DNA of 38,598 bases from an uncultured Clostridia bacterium (lineage in GTDB: Bacteria; Bacillota; Clostridia; UBA1381). Made by a program: the position numbers and the translations under genes. The notes beneath the pieces are model-generated. The model saw only the letters and a program-made list of their open reading frames with translations. It had not been told where the DNA came from and made no database searches. The first letter of the stretch is position 1. Every line of letters begins with the position of its first letter. Below, one piece after another: positions 1-7,421 of the stretch. Location: contig CAJUFV010000248.1 in NCBI GenBank assembly GCA_910585795.1, forward strand, positions 1-38,598, given 5' to 3'.

Positions 1-22
1 ATGTAAAGAGAAGCAACCCATA

Positions 23-138
23 TCCGGTGGCGATAGCAAGGAGGCTCCACCTGTTCCCATGCCGAACACAGAAGTTAAGCTCCTTAACGTCGATGATACT
101 TGGCGGGAGACTGCCTGGAAAAGTAGAAAGCTGCCGGA
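23..138 (+). rRNA. rrf: 5S ribosomal RNA
   Basis: About 116 nt with the expected closing helix: TCCGGTGG at 23-30 pairs with CTGCCGGA at 131-138 (two G-U pairs). The internal conserved stretches CCTGTTCCCATGCCGAACAC (51-70) and GAAGTTAAGCTC (71-82) are diagnostic of bacterial 5S rRNA. It is followed by two tRNA genes on the same strand, so this is the distal end of an rRNA operon whose 16S and 23S genes would lie upstream of the window. Confidence 0.95.
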
Positions 139-182
139 ACTGATTTGACAATATGGTTATTAAATTATATTGTCAGTTTCAT

Positions 183-257
183 GGCCCGTTGGTCAAGCGG
201 TTAAGACACCGCCCTTTCACGGCGGTAACGCGGGTTCGATTCCCGCACGGGTCACCA
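183..257 (+). tRNA. tRNA-Glu (anticodon TTC)
   Basis: Cloverleaf: acceptor GGCCCGT (183-189) pairs with ACGGGTC (247-253, one G-U); discriminator A254; CCA encoded at 255-257. The anticodon stem CCGCC/GGCGG encloses CTTTCAC, giving anticodon TTC. The T arm reads GCGGGTTCGATTCCCGC. It sits between the 5S rRNA and a second tRNA on the same strand, probably in one transcript. Confidence 0.95.
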
Positions 258-296
258 TTCAAACAGTCTTTCATATAGAAAGACTGTTTGGTATAT

Positions 297-373
297 GGAC
301 CATTAGCTCAGTTGGTTAGAGCATCCGGCTCATAACCGGACGGCCCTAGGTTCGAGTCCTAGATGGTCCACCA
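297..373 (+). tRNA. tRNA with CAT anticodon: tRNA-Ile2 or elongator tRNA-Met; integration target
   Basis: Acceptor GGACCAT (297-303) pairs perfectly with ATGGTCC (363-369); A370 is the discriminator and CCA (371-373) is encoded. The anticodon loop CTCATAA gives CAT. The perfect G1-C72 pair argues against initiator tRNA. The acceptor and anticodon-arm sequence resembles, from memory, the Firmicute tRNA-Ile2 whose C34 is converted to lysidine, but elongator Met cannot be excluded by eye. Its last 23 nt recur at 36552-36574, so this gene served as the attachment site of the island and was kept intact by the insertion. Confidence 0.9.
351..373 (+). repeat. attL: tRNA 3'-end direct repeat
   Basis: Twenty-three bases beginning TTCGAGTCCTAGATGG and ending in CCA form the T-arm and acceptor 3' half of the tRNA. 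They match 36552-36574 at 22 of 23 positions (C359 versus T36560). The integrase gene ends about 100 bp to the right, as usual for tRNA-targeting tyrosine integrases. Confidence 0.8.
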
Positions 374-379
374 GTATTA

Positions 380-419
380 GTCCTGAGAAGTTAGGTTTTA
401 AGCCATTCTCAGGACTTTT
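380..419 (+). terminator. Rho-independent terminator after the tRNA cluster, inside the island end
   Basis: GTCCTGAGAA (380-389) pairs perfectly with TTCTCAGGAC (406-415), followed by TTTT (416-419). It ends the rRNA/tRNA transcript before it runs antisense into the integrase gene. Because it lies to the right of attL it would belong to the island and replace the terminator now found beyond attR. Confidence 0.8.
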
Positions 420-437
420 CATGTGCTTAAATTCTAT

Positions 438-458
438 TTTGTCCTTTGTTTGTCCTTT
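438..458 (+). repeat. Tandem TTTGTCCTTT repeats, candidate integrase arm sites (left end)
   Basis: TTTGTCCTTT occurs at 438-447 and 449-458, 11 bp apart (one helical turn), between attL and the integrase stop codon. A third copy in the same orientation is at 36424-36433, just inside attR. Repeats near both att sites are what arm-binding integrases with an amino-terminal arm domain use. The function is inferred. Confidence 0.45.
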
Positions 459-469
459 ATTCTATCTTA

Positions 470-1624
470 TCATAACTTGAAACTGCTTGCTACACTTTCG
501 CTTGCTATTGCCTGTGATTTAGAAAATGCGTGAGCATAGATGTCAAGAGTGGTACTTGCTGCGCTATGTCCTAAACATGATTGAACGGTTTTAACGCTTG
601 CTCCGTTATTAATCATAAGCGAAGCATTGAGATGCCTGGATGAATGTGGAACAACATATTTTAAATTTTCCTGTTCGCAAAATTTATGTAGCCACTCATT
701 TGGTGCAGTGGGTGAAATCGCGTTGCCGTCTGAACGCTTGAATACAAAATCTGTATCAATCCACTTTGTCCCTAATCGAATGCTTTCTCTTTGATAAAAT
801 ATTTGTAATTTATGCACTAATTCAAACACTTCATCAGATAACCGCAAGCTTCTGTTAGAATATGCTGTTTTTGGCGTTTCAAGTACATCGCCTTGTTTTG
901 TAATGTGATATAACGCTTTCTCAACAGTAATGATACGATTTTCATAATCAATATTGTCCCAAGTCAGTCCGCATAATTCACCGCGCCTAAAACCGCTGAA
1001 TATTGCTAATATGAAATAGCATTGATATAACAATGGCGCTTGTTCCGTCAGAACATCAATGAAATGCTGTGCTTCTTCAAGACTATACATATCTCTTTGA
1101 GTGCGCTTTACTGTCGGAATTTTTGCATTCAGGTACGGATTTTTGGAAATTATTTCTAAATGCAAAGCATAGTCAAATATTGATGATGTAAAGGATATGT
1201 AATTTTTTACTGATTTAGCTCCTAACGGTTTATGATTTTTATTTCCGTTCATAAGTGATTGAATAAGATTTTTTATTGTCCCTGAATTTATCTTGTCCAT
1301 TCGGAAATGTCCGAGTTCTTCTTCAATTCGCTTTAGTGCGTGGTTCATTGTGTCCATTGTTGTTCTTTTGAAATGCGTTGTGGCATATTCAGTTTTCCAC
1401 TGCTCTATGAAATCCGAAAACTTAACGGCTGAAGTAATCAAACCGTTCATACAAGCGTCCTCAAACATCACAGCTTGTCGGTTTAGTTCTTTTTCAATCT
1501 GCTTTGACGTCATATTAGCATTTGGTTTCCACGATTTTGTGCGTATAACTTGTTTTCCGTTTGTGTCATAGCCACAACTTACTCTGATTTGGTAACTGTC
1601 GCCTATTTGTCTAATGGTTGCCAC
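470..1624 (-). CDS. int: Tyrosine-type site-specific integrase (arm-binding, phage/Tn916 style)
   Basis: 384 residues. Catalyses recombination between the tRNA att site and the island circle. Residues 1-60 look like the AP2-like arm-DNA-binding domain of Tn916/phage integrases; 65-165 form the SAM-like core-binding domain; 180-380 the catalytic domain. The active-site set is complete: R213 (GFRRGE), K252, H327-x-x-R330 (HSSRH), H353 (LGHS) and Y363 (DIYAHA). Translation starts at GTG 1622-1624, with an AAGGAG site 8-9 nt upstream (1634-1639 on the other strand). It is the last gene of the leftward recombination module and also has its own promoter at 1677-1705. Its 3' end points at attL about 100 bp away, so it is very likely the integrase of this island. 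Confidence 0.93.
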   Translation of the reverse strand: MATIRQIGDSYQIRVSCGYDTNGKQVIRTKSWKPNANMTSKQIEKELNRQAVMFEDACMNGLITSAVKFSDFIEQWKTEYATTHFKRTTMDTMNHALKRIEEELGHFRMDKINSGTIKNLIQSLMNGNKNHKPLGAKSVKNYISFTSSIFDYALHLEIISKNPYLNAKIPTVKRTQRDMYSLEEAQHFIDVLTEQAPLLYQCYFILAIFSGFRRGELCGLTWDNIDYENRIITVEKALYHITKQGDVLETPKTAYSNRSLRLSDEVFELVHKLQIFYQRESIRLGTKWIDTDFVFKRSDGNAISPTAPNEWLHKFCEQENLKYVVPHSSRHLNASLMINNGASVKTVQSCLGHSAASTTLDIYAHAFSKSQAIASESVASSFKL

Positions 1625-1658
1625 TATATAAATCTCCTTTCAATATTTATCTGTGACA

Positions 1659-1700
1659 TACCCTCTGTTTGAATATATTATATCGCCTATGTAGAGGGTA
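1659..1700. promoter_or_regulatory. Inverted repeat around the integrase promoter (candidate operator)
   Basis: TACCCTCT (1659-1666) and AGAGGGTA (1693-1700) form a perfect 8-bp inverted repeat with 26 bp between. One arm lies in the spacer and edge of the -35 box of the integrase promoter; the other lies just past the predicted transcription start. A bound protein would block or loop the promoter. The excisionase-like protein encoded next to it is one candidate ligand (inference). Confidence 0.5.
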
Positions 1701-1705
1701 GTCAA
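1677..1705 (-). promoter_or_regulatory. Integrase promoter
   Basis: On the minus strand, TTGACT (1700-1705) and TATAAT (1677-1682) are separated by exactly 17 bp. It lies in the gap between the excisionase-like gene and int, about 53 bp upstream of the int start codon, so int can be expressed apart from the upstream genes. Confidence 0.7.
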
Positions 1706-1714
1706 TGATTATTT

Positions 1715-1999
1715 TTAAATATTTTCTTCGAAATATTTCAACAATATTGATTTATTGATTAGTATTTTACCTCGTTTACCGGCACCGCTTCTTATGTATG
1801 GCAGCTTGTTTTGTGCTACAAGCTGTCTGACGGTATGCTCGGATAATCCGCTGATTTCCTCAGCACACTCCTTTATGGTGAGTAATTGCGGTTTGTCAGT
1901 GCTTTTTACTTGTGAAATAGCCATCTGTTCCTCAATGGGAATGTTGTCAATTAGCGATTTTATCTGAGAGAGTAGCTGTTGTTTTTCTTTTTGAGTCAT
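1715..1999 (-). CDS. Excisionase-family helix-turn-helix DNA-binding protein
   Basis: 94 residues. The C-terminal half (about 39-94) has the pattern of small MerR-like/excisionase HTH proteins: LTIKECAEEISGLSEHTV as the helix-turn-helix, followed by a KLPYIRSGAGKRGKILI wing. The first 35 residues look like an amphipathic helix. Such proteins bend att DNA and direct the integrase toward excision, and often act as repressors. The start codon 1997-1999 has a GGAGGAGGGA site just upstream that overlaps the region after the recombinase stop; the 17-bp gap implies one transcript with the upstream gene. The integrase follows after 90 bp. Alternative: a plain HTH regulator of int. Confidence 0.75.
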   Translation of the reverse strand: MTQKEKQQLLSQIKSLIDNIPIEEQMAISQVKSTDKPQLLTIKECAEEISGLSEHTVRQLVAQNKLPYIRSGAGKRGKILINKSILLKYFEENI

Positions 2000-2016
2000 T
2001 CCTATCCCTCCTCCGA

Positions 2017-2880
2017 TTATTCGCCGTCTGATAGGTATATCCGAGTTACATCATCACGGTGATGTCCAAGTAATTCAGATACTTTTTTATGCGCGGCAAA
2101 ATCGGAGAAGCCTAATGCTATAAACTTCTCGTATTGCTCGTGTGCAAACGTATGCCTTAAACCATGAAAAGTAATACGGTTATTCGTAAATTCTTTTCTA
2201 TGGTAGGCAATAAAGCATTGTAACCGTTTCATTGCAAGATGTGTTTTATCCTCCGGTTTGACAAATGGCTTTTGTCCGACATGGGTTTCTTTTAGAATAT
2301 CGGTTAAGGAAATACGAATTGATTCGTTAATCGGAACATATCTCGTAAGACCTCCCTTTCCCTTCACAAATAGCTTTCCGCTGTTAAGAGCGTTTTTCGC
2401 ATCATTGGTATCAATCCTAAAACATTCCTCCAAACGTAGTCCGGCATAACGCGCAAGCGCTAATATTGCGGTATAGTCTTTGTGTCCGCACTCCATAGCA
2501 ACAGCCAGCATTAAATTATATTCTTGGTTTGTCCAAGTTCTGTCTACACCGCCGAATGTCCGTCGTTTTAAATCTAATTCATCATTAGTAGGTAATGCCG
2601 ACCGAGTATATGGCATATTATCGTAAAAAAATCGTATTGCCGCAAGCTCGGTTTTTATAGTGGATGCTGATAGTCCCTTACGTTGCATATACTCCACATA
2701 AGCAAAAATATGCTTCTTTGAGATATTGGATAGCTTCTGCAAATTATATCTGTCTGCAAGGAACACCATAAACCTCCTGAACGCTTTAGCATACCGTTCA
2801 CGCGTTTTGAAGCTGCCGACCTTTAAATGGCGAAACAGCTTATTGAATTGTACTTCTAAGTTTTTGTACGTATTATTCAT
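2017..2880 (-). CDS. XerC/D-like tyrosine recombinase
   Basis: 287 residues from the ATG at 2878-2880, chosen because AAAGGA lies just upstream; an in-frame ATG 36 bases further out (2916) has no such site. Residues 5-95 form the SAM-like core-binding domain, about 115-287 the catalytic domain. Catalytic residues: R148 (AGLRLEE), K175, H239-x-x-R242 (HGLRH), H273 (LGHH) and Y282, six residues from the C terminus. It lacks the arm-binding N-terminal domain of the neighbouring integrase, so it resembles XerC/XerD or integron-type recombinases. First gene of the leftward recombination module. It could assist int, resolve element dimers, or be the relic of another element. Confidence 0.88.
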   Translation of the reverse strand: MNNTYKNLEVQFNKLFRHLKVGSFKTRERYAKAFRRFMVFLADRYNLQKLSNISKKHIFAYVEYMQRKGLSASTIKTELAAIRFFYDNMPYTRSALPTNDELDLKRRTFGGVDRTWTNQEYNLMLAVAMECGHKDYTAILALARYAGLRLEECFRIDTNDAKNALNSGKLFVKGKGGLTRYVPINESIRISLTDILKETHVGQKPFVKPEDKTHLAMKRLQCFIAYHRKEFTNNRITFHGLRHTFAHEQYEKFIALGFSDFAAHKKVSELLGHHRDDVTRIYLSDGE

Positions 2881-3785
2881 ATTAGTCCTTTCCTCAAAAT
2901 CGGCACAATGATACACGGAATTTGAGGCTGTTACCTCTGTATTTCCCGATATGAACTGACAAAGAACCGTATATTTACCGTACTTGCGTATAAAATCTTT
3001 GTCTCTGTCTCCATTTTATATAGCGTACTGCTCGGTTAGTAATATTGCCGCAAATATTGTTGTTTGGATAAAAATCCTGCGGCAGCATCTACCTCTAAAC
3101 TCAGGTGCTATTATGCCGATGCTGAAATATATCTTAGCGGAGATATATGTGTAGTATTTTCACAGCCGCTACTGTGTCGGATTACCGCCCTAATCATGCA
3201 GATTTCAAAAGTATATGCATACAAATCTGCTAAAAACTCTGCATTTCTCCTAATTTCAATTCGTGTATCGTTTGTGTCCGTACAGCATTTCACAGAGCAG
3301 TATGAAATGTGCCGATAGGATGATTAATCTACCGTAAATGTTCAAAATAAAAAGTCAATTTGAAATATTTTGAGATAATAAAAATGCAGTATGTCCCTGC
3401 AAGAGATAACATTCTGCATTTTGTGTTTCCGAATATTAAATATTTATTTTCCTTTTTTTATTTTATTTGTTTTCCTAAATTCCCTGTTATGGACGCACTA
3501 TCCCCTGGGACAGAACTCTCATAACCACTTAACTACAACCACTTTAACAACAACCATTTTTTATGCTTACATTATATATTTAATTTAATACATTTGCAAT
3601 ACCATGTGCAAGAAAAGTTGAGGGTTGTAAAAAATTAAAAATTTAGTTTCTCAAATCAAGCTATACAGCCAAAAATGATGACTTAATCCCTTCAAAAACC
3701 AGGAGACCAGGTGCATTTTTGATTTTTGCCTTTTGGAAAGTATTGTTTTAATGCAATTAATATCTGCGAATATTGTCGAATAATA
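2881..3785. other. Non-coding stretch between recombination module and cargo
   Basis: About 0.9 kb in which I cannot support a gene. Several open frames of 60-84 codons occur on both strands near 3064-3588, but they overlap each other, lack ribosome sites and have unremarkable composition. The stretch becomes AT-rich after about 3330. It holds one strong hairpin (3381-3422). It might be decayed coding sequence or a cis-acting region of the element. Confidence 0.6.
3381..3422. terminator. Strong hairpin, probable terminator or structural element
   Basis: AAAATGCAGTATGT (3381-3394) and ACATTCTGCATTTT (3409-3422) form a 14-bp stem with one mismatch and a 14-nt loop. The right arm ends in a T run (TTTTGTGTTT), so it can act as a rightward intrinsic terminator insulating the cargo from the left end. 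No clear gene precedes it. Confidence 0.5.
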
Positions 3786-3804
3786 CAGTCCATCAGGTGG
3801 ACTG
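3786..3804. promoter_or_regulatory. Palindrome upstream of the GH2 promoter (candidate operator)
   Basis: CAGTCCA (3786-3792) and TGGACTG (3798-3804) are a perfect 7-bp inverted repeat around a 5-bp centre, about 55 bp upstream of the -35 box of the GH2 promoter. Its short symmetric form suits a dimeric HTH protein. No ligand is identifiable. Confidence 0.35.
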
Positions 3805-3858
3805 AGAGGTGTCATATACATATATCAAAATAATGCGCAATAAGTTCAATATAGACTG

Positions 3859-3887
3859 TTGAATTGCTATGAATAAAGTAATATAAT
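3859..3887 (+). promoter_or_regulatory. Promoter of the GH2 gene
   Basis: TTGAAT (3859-3864), a 17-bp spacer and TATAAT (3882-3887), 33 bp upstream of the start codon at 3921. The -35 box sits in an imperfect dyad, TTCAA at 3845-3849 and TTGAA at 3859-3863, which could be a second regulatory site. Confidence 0.7.
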
Positions 3888-3920
3888 AAGCATAGCAAAT
3901 ATTATTTATGAGGTATGGCT

Positions 3921-6284
3921 ATGAGATCGAAAACAAATTTTGACAGTGATTGGAAATTTTATTGGGGCGACCTATCGCCTAAAAAGCCTATGGACGGCTG
4001 GGGAGGCGCGAAAGCAAGAGGATATTTAAAAGGCGCTGTTACTTTTGACTTTGACGACACCGATTGGCGCAACGTAACGCTTCCGCACGATTTTGTCAGC
4101 GAGGGCAAATACTCCTTTGATGCGGGCGATAATTCGGATATGTGCTATATTCCCGAAATGGAAAGCATAGACAGCAGGCTGTTTGCCGGCGGCTGTTTGG
4201 AGGGCGGCATAGCGTGGTACAGAAAGAAATTCAGTGTAGACGCTGACGAGGGAGAACGCATTTACATACACTTTGATGGCATTTACCGCAACAGCACGGT
4301 ATATGTAAATCAATATTTTGTCGGTACGCACACAAGCGGATACACAGGTTTTTATTACGATATTACCGATTTTGTAAACCTTGACGGTGAAAATATTATT
4401 GCCGTACATGTTGACGCATCGGAACGCGAGGGCTGGTGGTATGAGGGCGGCGGTATTTACCGCCATACTTGGCTTGAAACAGCTGACGAGGTTCATATTG
4501 AGCCTTATAGTCTGTTTGCATCGTCGGAAAATATTAACTTAGCGGAAAACAACTCAGTTATAAATTTGCGATATACGGTCTTAAACCGCAGTTTTAATGA
4601 CAAGAATATTCATATAGAAGCGGTAATAAAAACCTCCGATAATGAAATTGTGTCAAAATTAGAACGCAGTTTTACGGTTAAGGAATGGGATAAAACCGAA
4701 TATTGCGAAAAGCTGTTTGCGGAAAATATAACATTGTGGGACTTAGACAATCCATACTTATATACCGCAGAGGTGCGCGTTTATGAAAAAGAAATATTGC
4801 GTGATGAATACAAAATAAATTTCGGTATGCGCGATATGCGTTTTGACGCTGACAAGGGCTTTTTCTTAAATGGCGGACATATAAAAATTAAAGGCGTATG
4901 CTGTCATCACGACCATGCAGGAGTTGGTATTGCAATTCCTGACAGTGTGAATGAATACAGAATTAAGCGCTTAAAGGAAATGGGCGCAAACGCTTTCAGA
5001 AGCTCGCATTATCCGGCATCTCCGGAGCTTTTGAATATTTGCGACAGGCTCGGTATGCTTGTATTTTCGGAAACACGCAGAATGTCAAGCGCGCCGGAGG
5101 ATTTGGAGTGTCTGTGTTCTATGGTAAGGCGTGACAGAAATCACCCGTCAATATTCCTTTGGGGAATTGGCAACGAGGAAATCTTTTCACAGTACAGAAG
5201 CGAAACCTCGCGCACTACTCGTACAATGACGGCAGAAATAAGAAAGCTTGACTCTACAAGACCGATTACATCAGCGGTGGTTTGCTGGGACGGCGAAAGG
5301 CGGTATGACAATGCCCGAAAGTATATTGAGGTTACGAGAAATCTTGACGTTATGGGCTTTAACTACTGCAAGACTGCGTGGGACGATTACCATAAGCGCG
5401 TGCCAAATCAGCCTATTATTATAACAGAAGAAAGCTCCAACAGCTGGACTCGCAGCTGTTATAATACGGACGAAAGCAAGGGACAGTATTACATCTATGA
5501 CAATGAAAATAGTATCAAGTGTGAATGCAGCGAAAAAGCGGTTAAAAAGAATATAGGCGAAGAAGCGTGGAAAGCAGTCGCCGAGCGTGATTATCTTGCG
5601 GGAATGTTCGTATGGACGGGGTTTGACTATCGTGGCGAGCCGACGCCGCTGAAATATCCTGCCGTGTATTCGCAGTTCGGAATTTTTGACTACTGCGGTC
5701 TCCCGAAAGACAATTACTATTATTATAAAAGCTGGTGGACATACGAGAATGTTCTGCATATTTTCCGCGACAGCAGGAATGTATATTGTTACAGTAATTT
5801 TGACGAAGTTGAAATTTTTGTGGACGGAAAGAGCTGCGGCAGAAAAACAATGGAGCGTAATTGGTATCTCGAATGGGAAAATATCGAATGTAAAGCTATT
5901 ACCGCAAAGGGCTACAGAAACGGCGAGTTTGTTATGGAAAAAACCATACAAACCACGGGAAAGCCATATCAAACAGCGGTTAAGCCATACAATAAAGCCG
6001 TGAAAAACGGCGATACTATAATTTTTAATATCAGTATTCTTGATGAAAACGGCTTGCTTGTTTCCGATGCAGACAATGAACTCACCTTTGAAATAACGGG
6101 CGGAACGCTTTTAGGCACAGGCAACGGAAACCCAGGCGACCATGCAAACGAGAAAACAAATAAAAGATGTGCGTTTAACGGACTTTGTCAGGTGCTTGTA
6201 CGAGCCGATAAGGGAAATGAAATAAACATATCTGTAAAATCGGACGGGTTAAAAAACATCGAATTTAAGGTTAAAATACAATAG
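3921..6284 (+). CDS. Glycoside hydrolase family 2, beta-galactosidase-like, cytoplasmic
   Basis: 787 residues. Start at ATG 3921 because GAGG (3910-3913) is 7 nt upstream; the in-frame ATG at 3915 is too close to it. No signal peptide, so the enzyme should work on imported oligosaccharides. Order: sugar-binding jelly roll (about 10-190), Ig-like domain (200-300), TIM barrel (about 305-590), then DUF4982-like and GH2 C-terminal beta domains (600-787). The acid/base Glu is in WGIGNEE (E419 from this start) and the nucleophile Glu in IIITEES (about E503). The SSHYPASP segment in the barrel is typical of GH2. Family members are mostly beta-galactosidases, with beta-glucuronidases and others; galactan side chains of rhamnogalacturonan I are a fitting substrate here, by inference. 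Transcribed alone, with its own promoter and terminator. Confidence 0.92.
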   Translation: MRSKTNFDSDWKFYWGDLSPKKPMDGWGGAKARGYLKGAVTFDFDDTDWRNVTLPHDFVSEGKYSFDAGDNSDMCYIPEMESIDSRLFAGGCLEGGIAWYRKKFSVDADEGERIYIHFDGIYRNSTVYVNQYFVGTHTSGYTGFYYDITDFVNLDGENIIAVHVDASEREGWWYEGGGIYRHTWLETADEVHIEPYSLFASSENINLAENNSVINLRYTVLNRSFNDKNIHIEAVIKTSDNEIVSKLERSFTVKEWDKTEYCEKLFAENITLWDLDNPYLYTAEVRVYEKEILRDEYKINFGMRDMRFDADKGFFLNGGHIKIKGVCCHHDHAGVGIAIPDSVNEYRIKRLKEMGANAFRSSHYPASPELLNICDRLGMLVFSETRRMSSAPEDLECLCSMVRRDRNHPSIFLWGIGNEEIFSQYRSETSRTTRTMTAEIRKLDSTRPITSAVVCWDGERRYDNARKYIEVTRNLDVMGFNYCKTAWDDYHKRVPNQPIIITEESSNSWTRSCYNTDESKGQYYIYDNENSIKCECSEKAVKKNIGEEAWKAVAERDYLAGMFVWTGFDYRGEPTPLKYPAVYSQFGIFDYCGLPKDNYYYYKSWWTYENVLHIFRDSRNVYCYSNFDEVEIFVDGKSCGRKTMERNWYLEWENIECKAITAKGYRNGEFVMEKTIQTTGKPYQTAVKPYNKAVKNGDTIIFNISILDENGLLVSDADNELTFEITGGTLLGTGNGNPGDHANEKTNKRCAFNGLCQVLVRADKGNEINISVKSDGLKNIEFKVKIQ

Positions 6285-6295
6285 CTCTCTCTTTG

Positions 6296-6333
6296 CGGGA
6301 CTGGCGTATGCAATACGCCGGTCCCGTTAATCT
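6296..6333. terminator. Convergent terminator between GH2 and AraC genes
   Basis: CGGGACTGGCGTAT (6296-6309) pairs with ATACGCCGGTCCCG (6313-6326), a 14-bp stem with one G-U pair and a tight GCA loop. A weak T-rich tail (TTAATCTCTTTT) follows on the plus strand. It serves the rightward GH2 gene and abuts the stop codon of the leftward regulator. Confidence 0.65.
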
Positions 6334-7202
6334 CTTTTGTCGGACGGACAGATTTTATAATGGTATTTAGCCCTGTATTCCTGCATTGTCATACCCGTTT
6401 CGGCTTTAAAAACCTTTTTCAGATAATCAACGCCGCACCCGAACATTTCGGGTATTGCGCGTATAGGTTTATCTGTATTTTTCAGCATATCCTTTATTTT
6501 TTCGGTGCGGAGCATATTTACAAACTGCGCGGTTGTCATACCCGTGTGTTTTTTAAACTGACGGCACATATATGACGGCGATACCCTTACTTCTTTCGCA
6601 ATACTTTCCAATGACACTTTGGAATACAGATTATTGTTAATATATCGGATTGCTTCGTCAACTGTACGGTCTTTGCTGAATACCCTCTTGAAATTACGCG
6701 TTTTTGTATTCCTTAATATTTTTGTAATCAGCATATACAGACAGCCGTAAATAATATTATAGCTTCCTAAATTCCCCGACATTTGCTCGTCAATCATTTG
6801 TATGAAAATATCGCGTATTTCCTTGTTCTCTGTATCTGCTACGCGGATATACGAAATATCTCCGCTAAAAAAATTTTCAAGGTCGGGAAAAACAGTCCTG
6901 AAATTCAGGTATGAATTTTCTATGACCTCAAAGTCAAAATAACATAGATAAATGTCAATTCGACGTAATCCTTTTATTGGCAGAATGTGATAGGTTATAT
7001 CGGGATTAAACAGAAAAATATCACCCTCTGTTACGGAAATGGTAGTTTCGTCTGCCTTAAGAGTACCGCTTCCGTGTGCTATATACAGAGCCAAATGACA
7101 ATCACTTTGACATTGAGGCGTAGTTTTGTGACGACCTGCGTGTTCGGCATAAATGCGTCCGCTCGGATTTTGTTTCGCTAAATGTGTATATACTGTTTTC
7201 AT
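6327..7202 (-). CDS. AraC-family transcriptional regulator with cupin sensor
   Basis: 291 residues. The N-terminal half (about 15-100) is a cupin-like sugar-sensing fold that includes GDIFLFNPDITYHILP; residues about 185-285 form two helix-turn-helix motifs, the first at VSLESIAKEVRVSPSYMCRQ and the second near AIPEMFGCGVDYLKKVF. Start codon 7200-7202 has a GGAGAG ribosome site. It is divergent from the GH78-GH28 gene across a 219-bp region that holds two GTTCATAA repeats, so it most likely activates that gene in response to a pectin-derived sugar. Its own promoter (7232-7260) is close to consensus, which fits a regulator made continuously. Confidence 0.9.
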   Translation of the reverse strand: MKTVYTHLAKQNPSGRIYAEHAGRHKTTPQCQSDCHLALYIAHGSGTLKADETTISVTEGDIFLFNPDITYHILPIKGLRRIDIYLCYFDFEVIENSYLNFRTVFPDLENFFSGDISYIRVADTENKEIRDIFIQMIDEQMSGNLGSYNIIYGCLYMLITKILRNTKTRNFKRVFSKDRTVDEAIRYINNNLYSKVSLESIAKEVRVSPSYMCRQFKKHTGMTTAQFVNMLRTEKIKDMLKNTDKPIRAIPEMFGCGVDYLKKVFKAETGMTMQEYRAKYHYKICPSDKRD

Positions 7203-7231
7203 AATAAACTCTCCGATAATTTTATATCAAT

Positions 7232-7260
7232 AGTATATCATTGCAGATAAAGAATGTCAA
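7232..7260 (-). promoter_or_regulatory. Promoter of the first AraC-family gene
   Basis: Minus-strand TTGACA (7255-7260) and TATACT (7232-7237) with a 17-bp spacer, about 30 bp upstream of the start codon. Among the best promoter matches in the window. Confidence 0.75.
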
Positions 7261-7315
7261 TAAAATTGCGTTTTATTGTGAACTTTTATAATATAATAAT
7301 GAACAATGCAAGTCT

Positions 7316-7344
7316 GTTCATAAAAATGCGGTATTTGTTCATAA
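7316..7344. promoter_or_regulatory. Two direct repeats 21 bp apart: candidate AraC operator
   Basis: GTTCATAA occurs at 7316-7323 and 7337-7344, start to start 21 bp, i.e. two helical turns, ending 7 bp before the -35 box of the GH78-GH28 promoter. An inverted ATGAAC lies just upstream near 7299-7304, and GTGAAC near 7278-7283. AraC-type activators bind tandem half-sites with this spacing beside the -35 box. The divergent regulator gene is the obvious ligand (inference). Confidence 0.6.
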
Positions 7345-7351
7345 TAGTCAG

Positions 7352-7380
7352 TTGAATTTATATAAAGAAAAGTATAAAAT
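7352..7380 (+). promoter_or_regulatory. Promoter of the GH78-GH28 gene
   Basis: TTGAAT (7352-7357), 17-bp spacer, TAAAAT (7375-7380). Both boxes are imperfect, consistent with need for an activator bound at the adjacent direct repeats. Confidence 0.55.
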
Positions 7381-7421
7381 GGTGTTAAAGAATCATTATT
7401 TTAAGGCAAAGGAGAATAAGT

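Noticed and set aside
3064..3318. Overlapping open frames on both strands (84 codons plus, 60 codons minus)
   Set aside because: No ribosome site, mutually antisense, no recognisable motif; treated as non-coding.
4026..4496. Long minus-strand frames antisense to the GH2 gene (also 5271-5972)
   Set aside because: Shadows of the GH2 coding frame, low-complexity hydrophobic composition and no ribosome sites.
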